From positions 62,001 through 126,000 of the forward strand of contig CAZEDM010000004.1 in assembly GCA_964511075.1 (NCBI GenBank): a DNA stretch of 64,000 nt. The letters are read 5' to 3'. A program made the translations under genes and the position numbers. The stretch comes from CAZEDM01 sp964511075 (GTDB taxonomy: Bacteria; Zixibacteria; MSB-5A5; RBG-16-43-9). The notes under the pieces are model-generated. The model searched no databases. It was given only the letters and a program-made list of their open reading frames with translations, and was not told where the DNA came from. Positions 51,359-58,288 of this stretch are shown here, piece after piece (the first letter of the stretch is position 1; every line of letters starts with the position of its first letter).

Positions 51359-53014
51359 CTATAACTCTCTCCAGCTGTTAGGCACTATCTGATAAGTATA
51401 GATATAGGTGGTTCCCGAGCCGGGCATACCTGGAGGCAGATTCTCCACTATGGCAGGCACGTGGTAAAAATCAGGGACGTTCTCCACCTGAAAATAATTA
51501 GAGACCATGGCCCCGGCGATCTGATTTTGTTTGGCATTGGTTATCTTTTCCTGAGCATACAAAGCTCCCATTATATTAAGATGAGAATCGCCGGCGCCAG
51601 TTCCGATGTTTATATCCTTACGGGCAATAAACCCGATCACATCCGAGGTGGGGAACATCTCCCTGGATAAAACGTGAGTGCTTATATTGATGTCATTGGC
51701 TGATACCAGGGTCCCTTTCCCCTCGAAAAGTATAGGGGTGCTCTTCAGACCTCCGCCGCCCGAATTGAGATTTATATTGCCGGTAACATAGACTATTCCG
51801 CTGATCTGTAAATTGCCGTTTTCGTCCAGATATATGCTTCCGTAAGCATTTGACTGAGCCGGATATTGAACTCCCGGCTGCAGGGTCAGATCTCCGTTAA
51901 TCACCAGCGCGTTACTGTACAGGTAATCTTGATAGGAGCTGTAGGCATATCCGGTATTGGGGTCAGTGTAGGGATCGATCAGATTGGGAAAACTCAATTC
52001 GTTCTCTAAATCGTAGGGCTGGTTGGTTCCGTTATCCGAATATACCTGGGTGGTCCCCTTGTTCCCGGTATATCCGTCATTCACGTAGCATCCATCCAGA
52101 GTCTCCTTGATGGAGTTGCCTGGCACATCTGGCTGCCCCACCGTTGCAGAGCCTGATACGCTCACCTGTCCATGTTTGACCCGGAGCTCAGCACTCAGAG
52201 TGTTTACCACCTCGCCGTTAAAAGTAGTGGTATCTAAAGGGGGTATGCGAGTGGACAGGGCAGAGCTGATGCCTGAATAGTCGTTGAGAACGCCAGCGGA
52301 TCCTACGAGATTATAAGCCAAGTCCAACACGGTCAGAGCCCCATCATAGGCTCCGCTACCGTTGATGTCTGTAAAGGGTTCCGCATCATCCCACTGGCCA
52401 TCTCCATCCCCATCGTTTACCAGAGGCTCTCCCGTATCCCACACGCCGTTGCCATTCAAATCATTATAGGTATCAGCCGCATCCCACTGTCCATTGTCAT
52501 TTATGTCTGTGAAAGGCTCCCCTTCACCCAGTATGTGAACTGGCCCATGGAATTTCACATTTCCGCTAATGGCTTTACCTGCCTGCCCTACCCCGGCAAA
52601 CACTACGTTATCCCAGATATTCAAGGGGTTCCTTGTTCTTTTGACCCCCACCTGGACCCGGGCTTCGCCATCTTCTGCATTTCCCGTGGAGGTCAGTGTC
52701 TTGTAGGGAACCGTGCCGGAAACCTGCACGTTATAAGTTCCCCCACCCAGGGAGGGGCTGGCGTTAATCAGCATCATCAAGGAATCATTGCTCAGCATAT
52801 TGGGGTTGTTCTTCAGCACCCCCATCCCGTATTCCAGTCCCGCCTCTGCCACGTAGAAAGATGAAGTCTTCTCCTTAACATTTTCGGAGATGTCCATATC
52901 CGTAACCGAAGTGGTTATAGCCGCAATAAATACCAGCGTCAGCATAACCATAACTATCAGAGCCAAAAGCAGGGCTGAGCCTTTCTCCTCAATTATATAT
53001 CTCATGCTCTTCAA
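51359..53014 (-). CDS. PilX-like large pseudopilin with EF-hand-like loops
   Basis: A 551-aa protein. The N-terminus (EEKGSALLLALIVMVMLTLV ... SFYVAEAGLEYGM) is the PilX N-terminal domain of minor pilins, lacking the usual Glu+5. Residues about 170-225 hold a run of calcium-loop-like units (DINDNGQWDAADTY, DLNGNGVWDTGEP, DGDGDGQWDDAEP, DINGSGAYDG). The large C-terminal region is beta-rich (NSGGGGLKSTPILFEGKGTL). It is far longer than ordinary PilX (about 200 aa) and could be a calcium-dependent tip adhesin; this is inferred. Confidence 0.82.
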   Translation of the reverse strand: MKSMRYIIEEKGSALLLALIVMVMLTLVFIAAITTSVTDMDISENVKEKTSSFYVAEAGLEYGMGVLKNNPNMLSNDSLMMLINASPSLGGGTYNVQVSGTVPYKTLTSTGNAEDGEARVQVGVKRTRNPLNIWDNVVFAGVGQAGKAISGNVKFHGPVHILGEGEPFTDINDNGQWDAADTYNDLNGNGVWDTGEPLVNDGDGDGQWDDAEPFTDINGSGAYDGALTVLDLAYNLVGSAGVLNDYSGISSALSTRIPPLDTTTFNGEVVNTLSAELRVKHGQVSVSGSATVGQPDVPGNSIKETLDGCYVNDGYTGNKGTTQVYSDNGTNQPYDLENELSFPNLIDPYTDPNTGYAYSSYQDYLYSNALVINGDLTLQPGVQYPAQSNAYGSIYLDENGNLQISGIVYVTGNINLNSGGGGLKSTPILFEGKGTLVSANDINISTHVLSREMFPTSDVIGFIARKDINIGTGAGDSHLNIMGALYAQEKITNAKQNQIAGAMVSNYFQVENVPDFYHVPAIVENLPPGMPGSGTTYIYTYQIVPNSWREL

Positions 53015-53018
53015 CCTC

Positions 53019-53561
53019 TCAGATTAGATTTCTAACCCTGACAAAAGAGCTTAAAACCCTCCTCCGGTATTTATCTTTTATGAAACTGTCATCTCTGGTC
53101 TTCTCGCGGGCAACTATCCTCACGGAGATAAGCTGGCCATTCTGACTGAACCTCAGGGAATCGATATCCTCTGCAAAAACCTGAGCCGGGCCTGAGCCGA
53201 TCTTTCTCATAAGATTGGGATGCGAAGCATCAGCTCTGGATAGATAATAAGCTACTGTATCAACCTGCGAGCCACTCAGAAAATAGACGATCAGGGTATC
53301 AGCCCCTACGGAGATAACCGGATGACCGCTAAGTCCATAGCCGGCTTCTCTTATGTTTTTTGTGATCTCGTCCATGGCTACCCTGACGTTCTGCTGCATA
53401 TCGCTGATCCTCTCCTGCACCAGAAACTGGTTATGCTGGGAGACATAAAACTCTAACATGGCTGTACCTATGAGAACCGTCAGGGTCAATGCTATCAGAA
53501 GCTCGATCAGACTGACGCCCTTGTGATCCGCAGAAGGATATTTAATTAATTTTAAGCCCAC
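53019..53561 (-). CDS. PilW-like minor pseudopilin
   Basis: A 180-aa prepilin with leader ending HKG followed by VSLIELLIALTLTVLIGTAML (Glu at +5), and the PilW-like stretch ISDMQQNVRVAMDEITKNIREAGYGLSG. The C-terminal part is short and beta-rich. Its gene lies 5 bases after pilV and 4 bases before pilX, so it belongs to the same pseudopilin operon. Confidence 0.87.
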   Translation of the reverse strand: MGLKLIKYPSADHKGVSLIELLIALTLTVLIGTAMLEFYVSQHNQFLVQERISDMQQNVRVAMDEITKNIREAGYGLSGHPVISVGADTLIVYFLSGSQVDTVAYYLSRADASHPNLMRKIGSGPAQVFAEDIDSLRFSQNGQLISVRIVAREKTRDDSFIKDKYRRRVLSSFVRVRNLI

Positions 53562-53566
53562 CTTGA

Positions 53567-53956
53567 TTACCTCATCTTATAAGTGTAATAATTAACCCTT
53601 CTATTCAATCCCGCCTTATCCGTCCAGTTCACCATCACCCGGATACGATATACACCTGCGGGCACAGAGCCATCCGTGGTATCCACGTCCACCCTGGTGG
53701 TGCGGGTGAAAACCCTCTCTAAATTGTTGGTCACCTCGACCCAGGGGAGCGGACTGAAGGATGACTGGTTCTTCATTAATTCTATCTTATCCTGGGCTAT
53801 CACATTTGCCCTGGTTATATCATTCGAAAAACTGTTGGAGTACATACTGGTCACGATCATAGGGGCAAGGCCTAAGATTCCGAAAGCCAAAATAAGCATG
53901 GACACCAAAACCTCCAGAAGGCTCAGGCCACTTTTGTTTGCCGGAATTCTTGTCAT
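53567..53956 (-). CDS. PilV-like minor pseudopilin
   Basis: A 129-aa prepilin with leader ending NKSG, then LSLLEVLVSMLILAFGILGLAPM (Glu at +5), as in PilV/GspI. First gene of the pseudopilin-pilMNOPQ operon. An AAAAGGAGAG ribosome-binding site precedes the ATG, and a strong sigma54 promoter match lies 36 to 51 bases upstream. Confidence 0.86.
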   Translation of the reverse strand: MTRIPANKSGLSLLEVLVSMLILAFGILGLAPMIVTSMYSNSFSNDITRANVIAQDKIELMKNQSSFSPLPWVEVTNNLERVFTRTTRVDVDTTDGSVPAGVYRIRVMVNWTDKAGLNRRVNYYTYKMR

Positions 53957-53991
53957 CCCCTCTCCTTTTCCTAATTCTCATTAGCTCATCG

Positions 53992-54007
53992 TGCAACTCC
54001 TGTGCCA
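53992..54007 (-). promoter_or_regulatory. Sigma54 (-24/-12) promoter of the pilus operon
   Basis: The minus strand reads TTGGCAC-AGGAG-TTGCA, an exact match to the RpoN consensus with correct GG-to-GC spacing. Transcription would start near 53982, about 26 bases before the pilV ATG. Confidence 0.85.
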
Positions 54008-54138
54008 ATAAACGAGGTTTTAAACTGCAAGTTTAAATTAGCTAAGTCCTTAGCCCGCTTGGAAATTAGCCGGCAAAGCAACAGGTTGGAAAATTCGTTC
54101 CAAAGCTGCGGCTTAATTCATCGGTTAATTTCCATAGG

Positions 54139-54158
54139 GTGTGGGAGTTTTCCCACAC
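54139..54158. promoter_or_regulatory. Palindrome GTGTGGGA-GTTT-TCCCACAC
   Basis: Perfect 8-bp arms. It lies about 165 bases upstream of the sigma54 start site, the usual range for an activator enhancer, and has no T-run on either strand to make it a terminator. Confidence 0.6.
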
Positions 54159-54169
54159 TGGAGACTAAG

Positions 54170-54183
54170 ATCATACGTATGAT
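54170..54183. promoter_or_regulatory. Palindrome ATCATACGTATGAT
   Basis: Perfect 14-bp palindrome 10 bases upstream of the -35 box of the subtilase promoter; a candidate operator for the plus-strand gene. Confidence 0.5.
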
Positions 54184-54193
54184 AATTAGTGTA

Positions 54194-54221
54194 TTGACAA
54201 ATTAGAGTTTTAGCTTAACTT
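54194..54221 (+). promoter_or_regulatory. Sigma70 promoter of the first subtilase gene
   Basis: TTGACA (54194-54199), 16-bp spacer, TAACTT (54216-54221), divergent from the sigma54 pilus promoter across a shared 315-bp intergenic region. Confidence 0.55.
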
Positions 54222-54271
54222 TAGGATGAAAGCGTTGATTTGGCAAACTTAACCTATCAAGGAGGCATCAG

Positions 54272-55960
54272 ATGTTCAGAGGAAAACTTGTTTTGTCCCT
54301 GTTTTCTGTGCTGATTTTTTCACTCTTTGTTAATCTCATCTTAATCTGGGGCATAGACAAGCCTTTGGTTTTACCTCAGGATGAGCCGGTTATCTCTCCA
54401 GCCCTCAGCTCTTATCTGACAGGGAAACCCCCCCAGGATAAGATCAAGGTCTGGGTCTTCTTCCGGGACAAGGGAATTTACGACCAGGAGAATTACCAGA
54501 ACGCCCTTCACAGGACAAGAAGCCTTTTAACTGCAAAATCACAGCAGCGCAGAGCAAAGGTTTTCAAAGACGAGCCCGTGAGCTTCGTTGACTTGCCTGT
54601 GCAGCGGTCTTACATAGAAACGCTCGAAGGTATGGGAGCGAACCTGCGCAGACCCAGCCGCTGGCTTAATGCCGCCAGTTTCGAGGTGCCAGCCGGCCTG
54701 CTTGAAAAAATCTCCGTTCTTCCCTTTGTCAGATCCATACAGCCGGTCCGCACCTTCACCCGAGAGCCTGTGGTGAGGGAGCCTCAGCCCGAATTTAAAA
54801 CCACTTTGCCGATTGATTACGGTTACTCCTACGATCAGCTTCAGCAGTTAAATGTTCCTGCGGTTCACGCCCTGGGATACAGAGGGGAGGGGGTTCTGGT
54901 CTGTATGCTGGATACCGGCTACAGAAAAGACCACAAGGCTTTTAAATCCGCCTATCTGGAGGGAAGGGTCTGGGCAGAATACGATTTCATTAACAACGAT
55001 ACCAATACTCAGAACGAGACGGGACAGGATGCCTCCTCTCAGCACAATCATGGAACCTACACCTGGTCGACTCTGGGCGGGGAGGTGGATGGCGAGCTTT
55101 ACGGCCCGGCTTATAAAGCCAACTTCATCTTAGCCAAGACCGAATACGTTCCCACCGAAACCCGGGTGGAGGAGGATAACTGGGTAGCAGGTATGGAGTG
55201 GGGGGACAGCATAGGCGCGGACGTCATCTCCAGCTCTTTAGGGTATCTGGATTTCGACGACGGGTTCGCCTATACCCTGGCACAGTTAAATGGGGATTAT
55301 GCCGTAACCACTATTGCCGCGGATATAGCGGCAACTTTGGGAATAGTAGTCTGCAATGCTATGGGCAACGAGGGCCCGGGTGCCAGCACTCTGATTACCC
55401 CGGCTGATGCTGATACCATCCTGGCCTGCGGGGCGGTGAACAGCTCCGGAACGATTGCCAGTTTCAGCTCCCGCGGTCCCACCGGCGATGGCAGGATCAA
55501 ACCGGAGGTGGTAGCCAGAGGAGTTTCCACCTATTGTGCCACAGCCTCCGATACCAATACCTTCGGATATGTCAACGGGACCTCCCTTTCCACTCCCCTG
55601 GTGGGAGGATGCGCCGCGGTGTTACTTTCCGCTCATCCGGACTGGATTCCCTGGAAGGTAAGAGAGGCTTTGATGTATACTGCCAACAACTCCTATACAC
55701 CCAACAACACCTACGGCTGGGGTTTGATCGACCTTTTGGCCGCGGTTAATTACAATTTCAACACCGGGGATGTGAATCGAGACGGGGGCGTAAGCGTCTC
55801 CGACGTGGTCTATCTGATTAATTATCTCCTTAAAGGTGGTCCTGAGCCTTATCTGCACTACCGGGGAGATGCCAACTGCGACCAGGATGTTTCGGTATCG
55901 GATGTGGTTTATCTTATAAACTATCTTTTCAAAGGAGGACCTGCTCCCTGTTCTTATTAA
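54272..55960 (+). CDS. Secreted subtilisin-like serine protease with two dockerin-like repeats (first)
   Basis: A 562-aa S8 protease. A signal or membrane segment (residues 5-27) and a propeptide region precede the catalytic domain. Triad: Asp214 (CMLDTGYRKDHKAF), His260 (HNHGTYTW) and Ser438 (NGTSLSTPLVGG). The oxyanion Asn lies in AMGNEGPG. The C-terminus has two EF-hand dockerin repeats (GDVNRDGGVSVSDVVYLINY and GDANCDQDVSVSDVVYLINY) ending GGPAPCSY. The GGAGG ribosome-binding site and its own promoter indicate independent transcription. Exported, probably surface-associated; targets unknown. Confidence 0.92.
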   Translation: MFRGKLVLSLFSVLIFSLFVNLILIWGIDKPLVLPQDEPVISPALSSYLTGKPPQDKIKVWVFFRDKGIYDQENYQNALHRTRSLLTAKSQQRRAKVFKDEPVSFVDLPVQRSYIETLEGMGANLRRPSRWLNAASFEVPAGLLEKISVLPFVRSIQPVRTFTREPVVREPQPEFKTTLPIDYGYSYDQLQQLNVPAVHALGYRGEGVLVCMLDTGYRKDHKAFKSAYLEGRVWAEYDFINNDTNTQNETGQDASSQHNHGTYTWSTLGGEVDGELYGPAYKANFILAKTEYVPTETRVEEDNWVAGMEWGDSIGADVISSSLGYLDFDDGFAYTLAQLNGDYAVTTIAADIAATLGIVVCNAMGNEGPGASTLITPADADTILACGAVNSSGTIASFSSRGPTGDGRIKPEVVARGVSTYCATASDTNTFGYVNGTSLSTPLVGGCAAVLLSAHPDWIPWKVREALMYTANNSYTPNNTYGWGLIDLLAAVNYNFNTGDVNRDGGVSVSDVVYLINYLLKGGPEPYLHYRGDANCDQDVSVSDVVYLINYLFKGGPAPCSY

Positions 55961-55995
55961 TAATGCTGGGATAATCTATTGCCCCCTTATAAATA

Positions 55996-56125
55996 TGGAA
56001 GGCTAAAGCCTTCCGCTACATACTGACAAAAAGTAGGGGTTCAATCCGCCTGAGGCGGATGAACCCCTGCCCTCAACGTCAGGGTTTATCCCTGGCGTTT
56101 TCTTTCCGTTCCACAAAAAGCGAAA
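55996..56125 (+). repeat. Compound 130-bp repeat after the first subtilase (copy 1)
   Basis: GGAAGGCTAAAGCCTTCC palindrome, then AGTAGGGGTTCAATCCGCC, then CCGCCTGAGGCGG palindrome and a terminator-like AACGTCAGGG-TTTAT-CCCTGGCGTTTTC. Copy 2 follows the propeller gene at 60551. Confidence 0.88.
56075..56104 (+). terminator. Terminator-like hairpin within compound repeat copy 1
   Basis: AACGTCAGGG ... CCCTGGCGTTTTC, about 115 bases after the first subtilase stop. Confidence 0.65.
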
Positions 56126-56290
56126 TACCATAGAGTCACAACTCTAATTAAAAAAGAAATTCCAAACTATTCTGATATTATCCTTTTCGTCCGCTAATAA
56201 GAGCTTATTCTCTAAATTCTTCACTTGTTCTGTGCTATTAAACAGTCCAAAATCATGAAAAATTTAAAAAAAATTCTTAACAAAGAACTA

Positions 56291-56319
56291 TTGACAAGTC
56301 TATATTCCCTCTGTAAAAA
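56291..56319 (+). promoter_or_regulatory. Sigma70 promoter upstream of the second subtilase
   Basis: TTGACA (56291-56296), 17-bp spacer, TAAAAA (56314-56319). The transcript would run about 100 bases to the hairpin at 56396 before the gene. Confidence 0.6.
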
Positions 56320-56395
56320 TCTCTTTAAAAATAGGGCTGATATGCTCCTGAGGAAAACTCTCGCGCGCGTTTATTATTTGAAATTTATCTGAAGT

Positions 56396-56432
56396 GCCCG
56401 ATTCTGTGAATTTCTACAGGATCGGGCTTTTT
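56396..56432 (+). terminator. Leader terminator before the second subtilase
   Basis: GCCCGAT-x-CTGT ... ACAG-x-ATCGGGC followed by TTTTT. It sits between the promoter and the ATG at 56480, so it is either an attenuator or the end of a small RNA of about 100 nt. Confidence 0.75.
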
Positions 56433-56479
56433 GGTTTAAAGACAGTTAAAAACAACCTTTTTATCAATCGGGGTGCTTT

Positions 56480-58240
56480 ATGAAAACAAAAATAGCAGTA
56501 GCAATTGGCATTTCCCTTTTCTTATTAACTTTCAATTCCAATTCAGCCTTAGCAAGAAGAGGAAATAATTCAGAGGCAGATAGTGTCTATGTTGCCGGGC
56601 AGATGATTCTTCAATATAATTCTCAAGTCAGCAAAAGCTCAATGCTTTCTCCTTATATGGATAGTTTAAACCAGGCATTTTCTGTAGAAGCTTACGGACC
56701 ATTTTATTATATGGACAGTGAAACTGACATGGAATTATTCAGCCAGCTGGGATTGGATAGAGTACATCTCTTCATTTTCCCTGACACTTTAGATATGTTC
56801 TATGTATCAGAGCAATATGAGTTATCCCCAGATGTCAACTGGGCTCAGCCAAATTTTATCTACCAATACCACTTAGTCCCACCAGATGAGTATTTCCCAT
56901 TTCAGTGGGGTCTGCAAAACACCGGTCAGGCACCTTTTTATGGAACACCGGGCGCAGATGTTGAGGCTACTCGAGCCTGGGATAGAAACGCGGAGAATAT
57001 GCCATGGAAAACCATTGCTATTCTTGATTCAGGAATAGATACGTTGCATTACGATCTTTTGACTCGCGTATGGCACAATCCTGGCGAGATTCCCGGAGAT
57101 GGTATAAACAACGATGGTAACTACATCGTAATACCTGGGTGTCCTGATACTTGTTACCTCGTAGATGATACCTATGGCTGGAATTTTTCAAGAATAGGCA
57201 TCTGGTGCGATTGCGGGGATAACTATGCTGGTCCGACCAACTTTTTTTATAGGTCCGGTTGGCATGGTACGGCAGTAGCGGGTGTAGCAGGAGCATCAGC
57301 CTTTACTACACCTCCAGGACAGCCAAAAGCTGCTATGCAAACCTGGAGAGGAATAGTCGGAGTAAACTGGAACAGCCACCTGATGTCACTAAAACTATCA
57401 GATAGCCAGTATGGTCCTACATCTTCTGGTATTTACTTCGCTCTTTTATATGCGGCAGACAAAAGGGCAGATGTTATAAACATGAGTTTCGGAGGTCGTA
57501 ATAATGATTTTTCCGTAGAAATTGGTGTAAATTATGCATACCAGAAAGGATGTGTTCTGGTCGCCTCAATGGGTAATTGCGAGTCCGGGTGCGCATCTAT
57601 TCTATATCCTGCTGCCTATGAGTCTGTGATAGCTGTTGGTGGAACTGATAGGTATGATGACCGATGGTTCTCAGACTCTAATTTTGCAAGTAGTTATGGT
57701 GAGCATATCGATGTGGTTGCACCTGCTGAATCTGTAATGTCCGACCTTTGGTTCAGCTGGACAGGAGATTTCGATACCTGTTATTATTTTATTGGAACCT
57801 CCTTTGCCGCCCCATTCGTCTCTGGAGAGGCAGCCCTGATTAAGGGGCAATACAAGCAACTATATCCTTTTGCATCAGCAATTACCAACCAGCAGATAAT
57901 GGATGTTATCCGGTATTCGGCTGAGGATTCTATGTATTATCCAGCTTCTCCTGATACTACTTGGGATGACGATAGCACAGGCTATGGAAGGATAAATGCT
58001 TTTAGAGCCCTTTTAGCCATAAGCCGAGGAGAGGTAAATAATGACCACACATTAAGTGTCGCGGACGTGGTTTATCTTATTGCGTATCTCTTCCAACAGG
58101 GTCCTCCGCCAGTTCCAGTGAGAGGCATGGGAGATTGCAACTGTGATGGAAATGTTTCCGTATCAGACGTAACGTATTTGATCAATTACCTCACTAAGGG
58201 AGGTGCCAAACCACTTATTTGCTATAAATGGTACTATTGA
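56480..58240 (+). CDS. Secreted subtilisin-like serine protease with two dockerin-like repeats (second)
   Basis: A 586-aa S8 protease. Signal peptide (MKTKIAVAIGISLFLLTFNSNSALA). A propeptide-like domain to about residue 150 carries SPDVNWAQPNFIYQY, typical of subtilase prodomain junctions. Triad: Asp183 (IAILDSGIDTLHYDL), His262 (GWHGTAVAGVAG) and Ser441 (IGTSFAAPFVSGEAAL). Two dockerin-like repeats end the protein (SVADVVYLIAYLFQQGPPP and SVSDVTYLINYLTKGGAKP). Its sequence differs strongly from the first subtilase, so the two are not a recent duplication. The stop codon overlaps the next promoter. Confidence 0.92.
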   Translation: MKTKIAVAIGISLFLLTFNSNSALARRGNNSEADSVYVAGQMILQYNSQVSKSSMLSPYMDSLNQAFSVEAYGPFYYMDSETDMELFSQLGLDRVHLFIFPDTLDMFYVSEQYELSPDVNWAQPNFIYQYHLVPPDEYFPFQWGLQNTGQAPFYGTPGADVEATRAWDRNAENMPWKTIAILDSGIDTLHYDLLTRVWHNPGEIPGDGINNDGNYIVIPGCPDTCYLVDDTYGWNFSRIGIWCDCGDNYAGPTNFFYRSGWHGTAVAGVAGASAFTTPPGQPKAAMQTWRGIVGVNWNSHLMSLKLSDSQYGPTSSGIYFALLYAADKRADVINMSFGGRNNDFSVEIGVNYAYQKGCVLVASMGNCESGCASILYPAAYESVIAVGGTDRYDDRWFSDSNFASSYGEHIDVVAPAESVMSDLWFSWTGDFDTCYYFIGTSFAAPFVSGEAALIKGQYKQLYPFASAITNQQIMDVIRYSAEDSMYYPASPDTTWDDDSTGYGRINAFRALLAISRGEVNNDHTLSVADVVYLIAYLFQQGPPPVPVRGMGDCNCDGNVSVSDVTYLINYLTKGGAKPLICYKWYY

Positions 58241-58264
58241 CAAAAATAAAATTTTTGTTAAATT
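58237..58264 (+). promoter_or_regulatory. Sigma70 promoter of the propeller gene overlapping the upstream stop codon
   Basis: TTGACA (58237-58242) contains the TGA stop of the second subtilase; 16-bp spacer, TAAATT (58259-58264). Confidence 0.6.
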
Positions 58265-58288
58265 ATAAGTAGGGTGGAGGGTTGTTTG

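Larger units (their letters stand above)
55961..56479. other. Intergenic region with repeat, promoter and leader terminator
   Basis: No gene. It contains the 130-bp compound repeat (55996-56125), a sigma70 promoter (56291-56319) and a leader terminator (56396-56432) ahead of the second subtilase. Confidence 0.75.

Noticed and set aside
54010..54140. Possible cyclic-di-GMP (GEMM) riboswitch because of GGCAAAGC and CCAAAGC words
   Set aside because: The conserved GACGCAAAGC core and receptor-loop spacing are absent, and the segment lies upstream of the nearest plus-strand promoter.
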